Below, piece after piece: positions 54,017 through 62,359 of a DNA stretch of 64,000 nucleotides. The translations under genes and the position numbers were made by a program. Position 1 is the stretch's first letter. Every line of letters starts with the position of its first letter. This DNA is from Pseudomonas sp. Irchel s3h14 (GTDB lineage Bacteria > Pseudomonadota > Gammaproteobacteria > Pseudomonadales > Pseudomonadaceae). Under the pieces are notes generated by a model. The model did no database searches. It was not told the DNA's origin and saw only the letters and a program-made list of their open reading frames with translations. The DNA lies in the NCBI RefSeq assembly GCF_900187425.1, contig NZ_FYDJ01000001.1:248001-312000 (forward strand), read 5' to 3'.

Positions 54017-54724
54017 ATGTATTCATTAAAAAAGCACGTCGCGCTTGTTGCGTTGATTGCAATTGGTCTGTCGATTTCGTCGGGCGCAATGGGCGTCGGC
54101 ATGGTGCCGGAAGTGCCGGTACTGCTGGTGGAAGAGTCCCTCGGCGAAGCCACGATCAACGTCAAGAACACCGATGATCAACCCGCGCTGTTGTATACCG
54201 TTATCGAGAACACGCCCGAGGACCAAGAAAGTCTGTTGGTACTGAGTCCGCCTGTGGCGCGGGTCGAAGCCGGTGGAACACAGCAGGTCCGATTCATTCT
54301 GCAAAGCAGCAAACCGCTCGAAACCGAGCGCCTCAAGCGTGTCATCTTCGAAGGCATCCTGCCGAAAACCTCAGAGAGTGATGCTCAGATAGTCCTGGGT
54401 GTGAGGCAGAACATTCCGGTGATCCTGCGTCCGGCCAATCTGCCGGTCGAGGTTGAACCCTGGAAGCGTTTGAACTGGTCGCTGCACGGCGCTCAGCTAA
54501 AGGTCAAAAACCCCAGCCCTTATGTCGTTCGACTGTCCAAATCCGTCAGCGTCATGCCATCTGGCGTGATGCTGGATTTGCCGCGAACCTATGTCTTGCC
54601 GGGTGAAGAGCTTGTGCTGGCGGGCGCCGCTTTGTTGGCCTCAAGCACGACGGTACGTCTGTCCCCCGCAACCACCTACGGTTTCGCGGTGGGCACTTAT
54701 GACGCACCGCTGGTCTTCAAGTAA
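54017..54724 (+). CDS. Periplasmic fimbrial chaperone
   Basis: A 235-residue chaperone. Signal MYSLKKHVALVALIAIGLSI is followed by VGMVPEVPVLLVEESLGEA, then NVKNTDDQPALLYTVIE, SPPVARVEAGGTQQVRFIL and LRPANLPVEVEP. These are the two Ig-like domains of PapD-type chaperones. The usual VxxxR-type motif is in QVRFILQSS. Its last base is the first base of the usher ATG (TAATG). Confidence 0.9.
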   Translation: MYSLKKHVALVALIAIGLSISSGAMGVGMVPEVPVLLVEESLGEATINVKNTDDQPALLYTVIENTPEDQESLLVLSPPVARVEAGGTQQVRFILQSSKPLETERLKRVIFEGILPKTSESDAQIVLGVRQNIPVILRPANLPVEVEPWKRLNWSLHGAQLKVKNPSPYVVRLSKSVSVMPSGVMLDLPRTYVLPGEELVLAGAALLASSTTVRLSPATTYGFAVGTYDAPLVFK

Positions 54725-57159
54725 TGCTCGGCACTCGTGGGGCGAGGATGGCGCTTGTCGCCGGAATGACCTACGGCGTGACGGTTTGTGATCGAGCCCT
54801 TGCCGACGAGCGTGTGGCGTTCGACGCCGAAGTGCTGAAAGACCGAGGGATTGACCCGAAACTGGCGCAGTACTTCAGTTTGGCTCCACGATTCGAGCAA
54901 GGTCTGCGGCGGATAGCGCTGGAAGTCAACGGCGTGGCAAAGGGGCGTGCGCTCGGCAGGTTTAATGAAAACGGTGACCTGTGTGTCGACATGGGGCTGC
55001 TGGCAGGTGGTGGCGTTCGTGTTCCCGATCGCCTCTCGCAGGAATCGGGCAAGGGCGCTTGCGTGCTGTTCAGTACAGCGTTTCCGGATGCGATTGCCCG
55101 GCTCGACCCGGGCAAGGAACAGGTCAGTCTGCTGGTGCCCACGCACTTGTTGGCGTCTCCGGGGCCGGGCCAGCGCAGTTTCTCCAATGGTGGCGTCGCG
55201 GGCCTGTTCAACTATGACGCGTTGGCGGTCAGCAGTCAGTTCAATGGCCAGTCGAGTCAGTATCACAGCCTCAACTCCGAAGTCGGCCTGAATGCCGGGG
55301 ATTGGATTTTTCGGAGCCGCCAATCGTACGCTTCGTTTCAGGGAGTTACTCGCTTTGAGCATCTGAATGCCTATGCCGAACGGACCCTGGAAAGCGACAA
55401 GACCCAGATGCAGTTGGGTCAACTCACCCTGGCCACGCCACTGTTCGCTGGAGGGGCGTTTACCGGGGTTCAGTTTCTGCCCGAATCTGCGCTCGCATTG
55501 GAGAACGAAGGGTTTGGTGCCGGATCTGCCGTCGAAGGCATTGCTTATTCGCCGGCTCGAGTGGAGGTGCGGCAAAACGGTGCAATGATCTACACCACCG
55601 TCGTCCCCGCCGGACCTTTCACCCTCAGGGACCTGCCACTGTTGAGCTACAACCTTGATCTTGACGTGACGGTGAATGAGGAAAATGGTTCGCGGCGGCG
55701 ATTTACCGTGCCTTCAGGGAGCCTGCGCAGAGGGACTGGCAGTTCGAGTGCCAGTTATTCATTGGCCTTCGGTCAGGTTCGCCGAATAACTGGCGATAAT
55801 CGCGAAACCCCGACGTTTGCCACGCTCAGCAATGACTGGCAATGGCGGCCAGGTACGCAGTTGAATGTCGGAGTAATGGGAGCCAACGACTATCAATCGG
55901 TCGGTTGGGGAATCCATCAGGCGCTGACTGATCAAAGCACGGTCAGTGCTCAGCAGGTGGTCTCTGGCGTGCTGACCTCGAAAACGCGTGGCACTCAGTT
56001 TCAAGCAGCGCTCAGTACCGTTCTCGCCCCCTCATTGTCTGCAAGCCTGACGGCCTCGCAGCAATCTGAAGGTTTTCGCACGTTGTCGGACACTGCCTGG
56101 AATCAAACGCTTGATCGGCCCGACTCTCGAGCCAGCCAGCAGTTGGGGGCTTCGTTGAGCGGTACAACCACAGAGTCAGGAACGTTTGGCGCTGTGTTAT
56201 CACGCAATGCCACGGTCAACGGTGAGGTGCAATCACGCCTGGGCCTTTCCTGGTCGCGTGCTTTTGGGGAGGTGAGCCTTTCAGTCAACCTTGAGCGCAG
56301 CTTCGGTGGCCAAACAAACAATGCATCAGGCACGGGCGCTTACCTCTCGCTGAGCATGCCGCTGGGTGCTCAGCGTAGCTTGAGCACTTATGCACGGCGC
56401 GACGACCGCGCCGGATTGAGCAGTGGGGCGCAGTTGAGTGAGCAAGTCAGCGACACACTGACCTATAGCTTTGCTGCCGACCGTGACGAAAACGGCGCCA
56501 CAGGTATCAATGGGCGCGTCAACCTGTTGCCGCGCTACACCCGTGCAGCTCTGGGTTACTCCCACAGTGGCTCCGGGTCCAAGACCTATGACGTCGCCTT
56601 GCGTGGCGGTTTGGCGGTCCACGCGGATGGAGTCACACCGTCGCCCTATCCCCTGCGCGACACGTTCGGACTGGTGAAGGTAGGGGAATCGGCGGGTGTC
56701 AAAATACGCACTTCACAGGGGCCGGTCTGGACAGACGGTGCCGGGCGTGCCGTGGCCGCCAGTCTGCCGGCCTACCGCAACACCAAGGTAGAGATCGAAA
56801 CAGCCAGCCTGCCGCGTAGCGTCGACGTGCTCAATGGCTATCAGGAGGTCGAGGCCGGACGTGGTTCGGTCCAGGTATTTGATTTCGCGCTCGTCAGCGC
56901 CCGGCGCGTATTGCTCGTGGTGCATACGGCGCAAGGCCAGCCAGTGGCCAAGGGGGTGGCGGTCTACGCCGGCGAAAAATACCTGACGACAGTGGTCGAC
57001 GCTGGAAAGATTTTTCTGCTCGATGCGCAGAGCGAGATGCAATTGCAGCTGGCGTTGACCGAGGGCGACACGTGCAACGTGACCCTGAAGCTTGCCAAGA
57101 CACCCTCCGAGTCATCAGCACTTTTCGAGACCGCTGAAGCGGTTTGCGAGGTGGGGTGA
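54724..57159 (+). CDS. Outer-membrane fimbrial usher
   Basis: An 811-residue usher that secretes and assembles fimbrial subunits. The N-terminal region has AFDAEVLKDRGIDPKLAQYF; the centre is beta-barrel-like (ARVEVRQNGAMIYTTVVPAG, PSGSLRRGTGSSSASYSLAF). The C-terminal domains read VKIRTSQGPVWTDGAGRAVA. A Sec signal is not clear-cut: the start MLGTRGARMALVAGMTYGVT is atypical, so an alternative start or an unusual leader is possible. Coupled to the chaperone and followed by the tip-like subunit. Confidence 0.9.
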   Translation: MLGTRGARMALVAGMTYGVTVCDRALADERVAFDAEVLKDRGIDPKLAQYFSLAPRFEQGLRRIALEVNGVAKGRALGRFNENGDLCVDMGLLAGGGVRVPDRLSQESGKGACVLFSTAFPDAIARLDPGKEQVSLLVPTHLLASPGPGQRSFSNGGVAGLFNYDALAVSSQFNGQSSQYHSLNSEVGLNAGDWIFRSRQSYASFQGVTRFEHLNAYAERTLESDKTQMQLGQLTLATPLFAGGAFTGVQFLPESALALENEGFGAGSAVEGIAYSPARVEVRQNGAMIYTTVVPAGPFTLRDLPLLSYNLDLDVTVNEENGSRRRFTVPSGSLRRGTGSSSASYSLAFGQVRRITGDNRETPTFATLSNDWQWRPGTQLNVGVMGANDYQSVGWGIHQALTDQSTVSAQQVVSGVLTSKTRGTQFQAALSTVLAPSLSASLTASQQSEGFRTLSDTAWNQTLDRPDSRASQQLGASLSGTTTESGTFGAVLSRNATVNGEVQSRLGLSWSRAFGEVSLSVNLERSFGGQTNNASGTGAYLSLSMPLGAQRSLSTYARRDDRAGLSSGAQLSEQVSDTLTYSFAADRDENGATGINGRVNLLPRYTRAALGYSHSGSGSKTYDVALRGGLAVHADGVTPSPYPLRDTFGLVKVGESAGVKIRTSQGPVWTDGAGRAVAASLPAYRNTKVEIETASLPRSVDVLNGYQEVEAGRGSVQVFDFALVSARRVLLVVHTAQGQPVAKGVAVYAGEKYLTTVVDAGKIFLLDAQSEMQLQLALTEGDTCNVTLKLAKTPSESSALFETAEAVCEVG

Positions 57160-57187
57160 TGTCTATAGTTCGCTTAAAGGAACGTCC

Positions 57188-57760
57188 ATGAAATCAGCGG
57201 TATTCAGTTATTTTCCCGACATCTTGCGTGCGGGACCCCGCACCTTGGTGCTTGGCGTTTTGCTTTCATCTCCCTTCGTTCAGGTACAGGCCGCCGACCG
57301 TTGCACAGCTGCGCTGTCGCCGGCACTGCTGGACTTTGGGTCGACCACTCGCGGGGCCTTGCTGGAACACTCGACGGGCAGTGCTTCAGCAAGCTTTGGC
57401 AGCCGGCGTACCAGTCTTCAGGTGCAGTGCGCAGAAGCGATGCCGATGACGCTCATGCTGGAGGCGTCGGCGGCGAATGCCCAGCTCTATCGATTCTCGG
57501 AGGGGACATTACAGGTACGGATCCTCGGTGCTCAACTGGACGGCCTGACGGTGGATTGGGTGCGCAAGGGTGAAGAGGGCACGCCCAACCCGGATACGTT
57601 AAGGCCTGGCGACCGAATGATGCCGTGGCGCAACGGTACGGTGGCGGCAGGTCAGCGACTGGTTCTGGAGCTTGAGCTTGAGGCGCGAGTTAGCCAAGAG
57701 GCGACGCAGGTTCGCGACGTGACCCGGTTCGAAAGTCGCGGCAGTTTTGTGGTGAACTGA
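57188..57760 (+). CDS. Small fimbrial subunit/adhesin-like protein
   Basis: A 190-residue exported protein; ATG 57188 has AAAGGA 8 bases upstream. The signal ends FVQVQAADRC, then CTAALSPALLDFGSTTRGAL and the second cysteine in LQVQCAEAMPMTL, the pilin-type disulfide spacing. EARVSQEATQVRDVTRFESR ends the protein. It sounds like a minor subunit or tip of the fimbria; the family is uncertain. Confidence 0.7.
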   Translation: MKSAVFSYFPDILRAGPRTLVLGVLLSSPFVQVQAADRCTAALSPALLDFGSTTRGALLEHSTGSASASFGSRRTSLQVQCAEAMPMTLMLEASAANAQLYRFSEGTLQVRILGAQLDGLTVDWVRKGEEGTPNPDTLRPGDRMMPWRNGTVAAGQRLVLELELEARVSQEATQVRDVTRFESRGSFVVN

Positions 57761-57772
57761 TGTGCCGCAGGG

Positions 57773-59206
57773 TCAGTCGCTCACACCGTCGATGTCTGCC
57801 AACAGCTTGATTGCTGCCGCGCCGACCTTGCGTACAGCATCCTCGATCTGCGGCGTTGGCTTGGCGGCGTAGTTCATCCGCAGGCAATTGCGGTATTTGC
57901 CCGAGGCGGAAAAGATACTGCCGACGGCGATCTGTACGCCTTGATCGTGCAGTGCACGATTCAGTTTCAGGGTGTCGAAACCCTCCGGCAGCTCGACCCA
58001 GAGCATGAAGCTGCCCTGGGGGCGACTGGCTCGGGTACCGGCCGGAAAATAGCGGCTGACCCAATCGATCATTACGTCGCGATTGCGCTGGTATTGGGTG
58101 CGCATCCGCCGCAAATGCGGCTCGAAATGCCCAGCCTTGAGGAATTCGGCGATGGCAATCTGCGGTTGCGGCGCGGTGGAGCCGGTGCTGATGTATTTCA
58201 TGTGCAGCACCCGTTCCAGATACCGTCCCGGCGCCACCCAGCCAATACGCAGTCCCGGCGCCAGGGTCTTGGAAAAGGAACTGCACAGCAGGACGCGGCC
58301 GTCTTCGTCGAAGGATTTGATCGTGCGTGGACGTGGGTAGGTGTAGGCCAGTTCGCCATACACATCGTCCTCGATGATCGCTACGTCGAAACGCTGGGCG
58401 AGCGTCAACAACGCGCGTTTGCGCGACTCCGGCATGATGTAGCCCAGCGGGTTGTTGCAGTTGGGAGTCAACTGTATGGCCTTGATTGGCCATTGTTCCA
58501 GGGCCAGTTCGAGGGCATCGAGGCTGATCCCGGTGAGCGGGTCGGTGGGGATTTCCAGGGCTTTCATGCCCAGGCCCTTGAGGGTTTGCATGGCGCCGTG
58601 AAAGCTTGGTGAGTCCACGGCCACAATGTCGCCCGGATCGCAGATGGAGCGGATGCTGGTGGACAGCGCTTCGTGACAACCGGTGGTGATCACCAGATCG
58701 TTGGCGCTCAATTGGCAGCCGGAATCGAGCAGCAGGCGGGCAATCTGTTCGCGCAGTTCGAGGGTGCCGTAGATGTTGTCGTAATACAGACCGGGCATGT
58801 CCTGCCGCCGGCTGATTCGCGCCAGGCTGCGCAGCAGCGGTTTCATGGTCGGCGTGGTGATGTCCGGCATGCCGCGCCCCAGTTGCACGACATCTTTACG
58901 CGGGACGGCGCGAATGAGTTCCAGCACCTGATCCCACTGGGAAATATCCACCGGCCGCTGTGCCGGGCGACCAATGGCCGGCAGCTCCGGCAGTTCACGA
59001 CCCACCGGAACGAAGTAGCCGGATTTGGGTTTCGGTGTCGCCAACCCGCTGTCTTCCAACACGCGATAGGCCTGCTGCACTGTGCTCAGGCTGACGCCGT
59101 GTTCAACACTCAACGCCCGCACCGACGGCAGCCGGTCACCGGGGCGATAGAAGCCCTGTTCGATACGCGTGCCGAGCAGTTCGGCGAGGTTGACGTAAAG
59201 GGTCAT
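57773..59206 (-). CDS. MocR-family (GntR-aminotransferase) regulator
   Basis: A 477-residue fusion. The N-terminal GntR winged HTH reads MTLYVNLAELLGTRIEQGFY, then GDRLPSVRALSVEHGVSLST. The C-terminal aminotransferase-I-like domain has the PLP lysine in CSSFSKTLAPGLRIGW and NNPLGYIMPESR. MocR regulators bind PLP adducts and usually control the neighbouring gene, here the divergent DUF1127 gene or itself. It converges on the fimbrial operon. Confidence 0.9.
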   Translation of the reverse strand: MTLYVNLAELLGTRIEQGFYRPGDRLPSVRALSVEHGVSLSTVQQAYRVLEDSGLATPKPKSGYFVPVGRELPELPAIGRPAQRPVDISQWDQVLELIRAVPRKDVVQLGRGMPDITTPTMKPLLRSLARISRRQDMPGLYYDNIYGTLELREQIARLLLDSGCQLSANDLVITTGCHEALSTSIRSICDPGDIVAVDSPSFHGAMQTLKGLGMKALEIPTDPLTGISLDALELALEQWPIKAIQLTPNCNNPLGYIMPESRKRALLTLAQRFDVAIIEDDVYGELAYTYPRPRTIKSFDEDGRVLLCSSFSKTLAPGLRIGWVAPGRYLERVLHMKYISTGSTAPQPQIAIAEFLKAGHFEPHLRRMRTQYQRNRDVMIDWVSRYFPAGTRASRPQGSFMLWVELPEGFDTLKLNRALHDQGVQIAVGSIFSASGKYRNCLRMNYAAKPTPQIEDAVRKVGAAAIKLLADIDGVSD

Positions 59207-59240
59207 GGCGCAGTCTCGGTGTGGGTGATTTGGTGAACCA

Positions 59241-59322
59241 GTACAGATGGGTCGAAAATAGGGGATTCAGTCGCTGAAATGCAAAATCTGTATGGAGTTA
59301 ATACAGTCTCGTTGAATCTGTA
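59241..59322. promoter_or_regulatory. Candidate MocR operator: CTGTAT...ATACAG
   Basis: The inverted repeat CTGTAT GGAGTTA ATACAG lies at 59288-59306, with a further TACAG at 59242 and CTGTA at 59318. These half-sites lie in the shared promoter of the MocR gene and the DUF1127 gene, where MocR proteins usually bind repeated CTGTA/TACAG elements. Confidence 0.55.
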
Positions 59323-59385
59323 ATGCTTTTTGCCGTCCGCGCATCATGAAAGCTCTGGCTACCCAAGTAAACAGGAGCAATCAAA

Positions 59386-59631
59386 ATGAACGGCTTGAGC
59401 GATGTGCGGCTGACGTTACACAGTCAGGAACTGGCGGCAGGGCAAAACAACGGCGCACGCGAGGCGGTCATGCGCAACGCACCGTCCGGCCTGAGTCGCT
59501 GGGGTCTGTTCTGGCATCGTCTGCACACGCGCAAGGCGTTGCTGGAGCTCACGACTGAGCAACTGAGGGATGTGGGGCTGAGTCGGGAGCAGGCGCGGGA
59601 GGAGGGGCTTAAACCCTTCTGGCGGATCTGA
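59386..59631 (+). CDS. DUF1127-domain small protein
   Basis: An 81-residue protein whose C-terminal half (LHTRKALLELTTEQLRDVGL, then SREQAREEGLKPFWR) is the DUF1127 signature (L..L....LRDIG..R). AGGAG precedes ATG 59386. DUF1127 proteins are small arginine-rich proteins, some RNA-binding and linked to phosphate and carbon metabolism. It is divergent from the MocR regulator, its likely controller. Confidence 0.85.
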   Translation: MNGLSDVRLTLHSQELAAGQNNGAREAVMRNAPSGLSRWGLFWHRLHTRKALLELTTEQLRDVGLSREQAREEGLKPFWRI

Positions 59632-59655
59632 GTCTTGTGGTGTTCTTTGAACCGA

Positions 59656-59748
59656 TTCGCGAGCAAGCCTGCTCCCACATTTGATCGTTGCCGAACACCA
59701 AATCTGTGTTCACTGAGAATCTAATGTGGGAGCGGGCTTGCTCGCGAA
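59656..59748. repeat. REP-type inverted repeat pair
   Basis: TTCGCGAGCAAGCCTGCTCC and following bases at 59656-59682 pair with GTGGGAGCGGGCTTGCTCGC and following bases at 59722-59748, separated by about 40 bases. It lies between convergent genes. Confidence 0.85.
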
Positions 59749-59775
59749 GGCGTCCGAAAGAACGCCACTGATCTT

Positions 59776-61089
59776 TCAAACCAACTCTTTAAGCCGATGC
59801 CACAACATCCCGAGCGCCAGTAGTGGCGAGCGCAAATGCTTGCCGCCAGGGAACGTGATATGCGGCACCTTGGCAAACAGATCAAACCCACCACCCTGCT
59901 GACCACTGATAGCCTCAGCCAACAACTTCCCCGCGAGGTGTGTGGCATTCACGCCATGACCGGAATAAGCCTGGGCGTAATACACATTCGGCTGATCCTT
60001 GAGCCGCCCGATCTGCGGCAGGCGATTAGCGCCAATGCCGATCATCCCGCCCCATTGGTAGTCGATCTTGACCCCGGCCAGTTGCGGGAAAACCTCCAGC
60101 ATCTTCGGCCGCATGTAGGCGGCGATGTCCTTCGGGTCGCGACCTGAATAATGGCAGGCGCCGCCAAACAGCAAGCGGCGGTCCGCCGAGAGCCGATAGT
60201 AATCCAGTGCCACCCGTTGATCGCAGACCGCCATGTTCTGCGGCAGCAGCGAGTGAGCCAGCGCTTCGCTCAAGGGTTCGGTGGCGATGATGTAGCTGCC
60301 GGCGGGCAGCACCTTGCCGCCGAGTTCGGGATTGAGTTCATTGAGGTAGGCGTTGCAGCCCAGCACCAGCGTCTTGGCGCGAACCGAGCCCTGGGCGGTA
60401 TGGACCTTGACCTCGGGGCCATAATCGATGCGGGTGACTGCCGATTGTTCGAACAGCTTCACCCCCAACTGCTGGGCGGCCGCCGCTTCGCCCAGCGCCA
60501 GGTTCAGCGGGTGCAGATGCCCCGAGCCCATGTCGATCAAACCGCCGACGTAGCGGTCGGAACCCACTACGGAATGCATTTCACTGGCTTGCAGCAGACG
60601 GGTTTCGTAACGGTAACCGAGACGGCGCAGCTCTTCGGCGTCTTCGGCAAAACCTTCGAGGTCCCGGGGCTTGTTCGCCAAGTCGCAATAGCCCCAGGTC
60701 AGGTCACAAGGGATCTGAAAACGCTCGACGCGCTGCCGGACGATTTCCACCGCTTCCAGGCCCATGAGTTTCATCTGACGCACGCCGTCCGCACCGATCA
60801 CGTTGGCGAACTGATCGAGGCCGTGGCCGACGCCTCGAATCAACTGCCCGCCATTGCGTCCGCTGGCGCCCCAACCGATTTTGTGGGCTTCAAGCAAGAT
60901 CACACTGAAGCCGCGTTCGGCCAGTTCGAGCGCCGTGTTCAACCCGGAGAACCCGCCACCGACCACGCACACGTCAGCCACCAGGTCAGCTGTGAGCACC
61001 GGATGATCGGGCTGCGGCAGGCTGCTGGCGGCGTAGTAAGAAGCAGGGTGCTGGTGGTTCGGGGCCGGTTGCTGAGCACGGGCATTCAT
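59776..61089 (-). CDS. FAD-dependent amine oxidase, PuuB-like
   Basis: A 437-residue oxidase with an N-terminal dinucleotide motif VCVVGGGFSGLNTALELAER. GWGASGRNGGQLIRGVGHGL and a C-terminal QAYSGHGVNATHLAGKLLAE mark the DAO family and match gamma-glutamylputrescine oxidase PuuB and relatives. ATG 61089 (MNARAQQPAPNHQHP) is used. In other Pseudomonas its ortholog lies between dadR and kauB, as here. The substrate is inferred as a gamma-glutamyl polyamine. Confidence 0.85.
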   Translation of the reverse strand: MNARAQQPAPNHQHPASYYAASSLPQPDHPVLTADLVADVCVVGGGFSGLNTALELAERGFSVILLEAHKIGWGASGRNGGQLIRGVGHGLDQFANVIGADGVRQMKLMGLEAVEIVRQRVERFQIPCDLTWGYCDLANKPRDLEGFAEDAEELRRLGYRYETRLLQASEMHSVVGSDRYVGGLIDMGSGHLHPLNLALGEAAAAQQLGVKLFEQSAVTRIDYGPEVKVHTAQGSVRAKTLVLGCNAYLNELNPELGGKVLPAGSYIIATEPLSEALAHSLLPQNMAVCDQRVALDYYRLSADRRLLFGGACHYSGRDPKDIAAYMRPKMLEVFPQLAGVKIDYQWGGMIGIGANRLPQIGRLKDQPNVYYAQAYSGHGVNATHLAGKLLAEAISGQQGGGFDLFAKVPHITFPGGKHLRSPLLALGMLWHRLKELV

Positions 61090-61236
61090 GTGCGTGTTCC
61101 TGATTCTTGTGTTTAGAAAATTTGACGGAGCATAAGCCGGACCTTCGGACGCGGGCAACACTGGTCGGTTGGTGCTGTCTGGATCGCGGCTTTTGCGTCA
61201 GAATCCCGCTCTATTCCGCTTTTGGTCACCGCTTCG

Positions 61237-61590
61237 ATGAGCTGCAACAGTCAGAAAATTCGCACGCTACGGCAGCAGATTCCCTCGTTCGAGTGCGTGC
61301 CCGGCTGCCATGACTGCTGTGGGCCGGTGACCACCTCGCCAGAAGAAATGTCCCGCCTGCCGCGCAAGACCCGGGCCGAGCAGGACGCTGCGATGGATGA
61401 GCTCAACTGTGTGCACCTCGGGCCGAACGGCTGCACCGTGTATGACGAGCGGCCGCTGATCTGTCGACTGTTCGGCACCACCAAGACCTTGCCGTGCCCG
61501 AATGGGCGGGGGCCGGTGGAGCTGATTCATCCGCGGGTCGAGAAGCAGATTCATGAGTACATGGCTTCAACGCGGCAGGTGCTGGTGTAA
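61237..61590 (+). CDS. YkgJ-family cysteine cluster protein
   Basis: A 117-residue protein with the zinc/iron-chelating cysteine pattern FECVPGCHDCCGPV, then LNCVHLGPNGCTVYDERPLI and CRLFG. This is the CxBx(A/G)xC cluster of the YkgJ family. ATG 61237 (MSCNSQKIRTLRQQ) is used; an earlier TTG at 61222 is in frame. Function unknown, possibly redox or metal binding. Confidence 0.8.
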   Translation: MSCNSQKIRTLRQQIPSFECVPGCHDCCGPVTTSPEEMSRLPRKTRAEQDAAMDELNCVHLGPNGCTVYDERPLICRLFGTTKTLPCPNGRGPVELIHPRVEKQIHEYMASTRQVLV

Positions 61591-61596
61591 CGATTT

Positions 61597-61704
61597 GATC
61601 GTTCCCACGCTCTGCGTGGGAATGCAGCCCGGGACGCTCTGCGTCCCAAGAGCCGAACGCGGAGCGTCCGTTGAGGCATTCCCACGCGGAGCGTGGGAAC
61701 GATC
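61597..61704. repeat. Long palindromic repeat of the GATCGTTCCCACGC family
   Basis: GATCGTTCCCACGCTCTGCG starts the left arm, and its complement GGAGCGTGGGAACGATC ends the right at 61704. Inner hairpins GGGACGCTCTGCGTCCC and CGCGGAGCGTCC make three nested stems. It lies between convergent genes; a worn copy lies near 19205-19265. Confidence 0.85.
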
Positions 61705-61713
61705 GGCACAGGC

Positions 61714-62202
61714 TCAATCCGGAATCGGCAGGCTCAAACTCTCTTTCACCTCTTCCATCACGATGTAGCTCTTGGATTCGCGCACATGCGGCAGCTTGAG
61801 CAGTATGTCGCCCAGCAGTTTGCGGTACGAGGCCATCTCGGAAATCCGCGCTTTCACCAGATAGTCGAAATCCCCTGACACCAAATGGCACTCCAGTACG
61901 TGGGGCAGTTTCAGCACCGCGCGTCGGAACTCTTCGAAAGTATCGCCGGATTTGTAGTCGAGGCTGATCTCGACGAACACCAGAAGACTACCCTTGAGAT
62001 GCTGCGGATTGAGCCGGGCGTTGTAGCCCATGATGATCCCTTCGCGCTCCAGCCGCCGGACCCGCTCGGTACACGGCGTGGTCGAGAGCCCGACCTTTTC
62101 CCCCAGCTCGGTGAAGGAGATGCGCCCGTCCGCTTGCAGGATCCGCAGGATGTTGCGGTCGATCTTGTCCAGCTCACGTTTGGTCTGAGTGTTGGTACGC
62201 AT
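61714..62202 (-). CDS. dadR: Lrp/AsnC-family regulator DadR
   Basis: A 162-residue regulator. The HTH region reads KIDRNILRILQADGRISFTE, then LGEKVGLSTTPCTERVRRLE; the RAM domain has VLECHLVSGDFDYLVKARIS. ATG 62202 is used (MRTNTQTKRELDK). It is divergent from dadA and in Pseudomonas such a regulator activates dadA in response to alanine; this is the leading function. Confidence 0.88.
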   Translation of the reverse strand: MRTNTQTKRELDKIDRNILRILQADGRISFTELGEKVGLSTTPCTERVRRLEREGIIMGYNARLNPQHLKGSLLVFVEISLDYKSGDTFEEFRRAVLKLPHVLECHLVSGDFDYLVKARISEMASYRKLLGDILLKLPHVRESKSYIVMEEVKESLSLPIPD

Positions 62203-62234
62203 AGGGGATGCGCCTCCGTGAAAAGCGTTTTTGC

Positions 62235-62283
62235 CGAGAATTCTCGCCAAATATAGGCACTTATATAGTGAAAAGCACTGCCT
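62235..62283. promoter_or_regulatory. Divergent dadR/dadA operator palindromes
   Basis: A perfect 12-bp palindrome CGAGAATTCTCG lies at 62235-62246. A second composite palindrome runs 62255-62283 (AGGCACT ... CACTGCCT with TATATAGTG inside). They sit in the 157-base gap between dadR and dadA and fit an Lrp-type regulator with two or more binding sites. Confidence 0.55.
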
Positions 62284-62359
62284 AATCTTTTTTACACTGC
62301 GCACATCAATGCTCGACAACTACGAACGTCAGCGGCAAGCCGCGATGAGGGATATGAAA

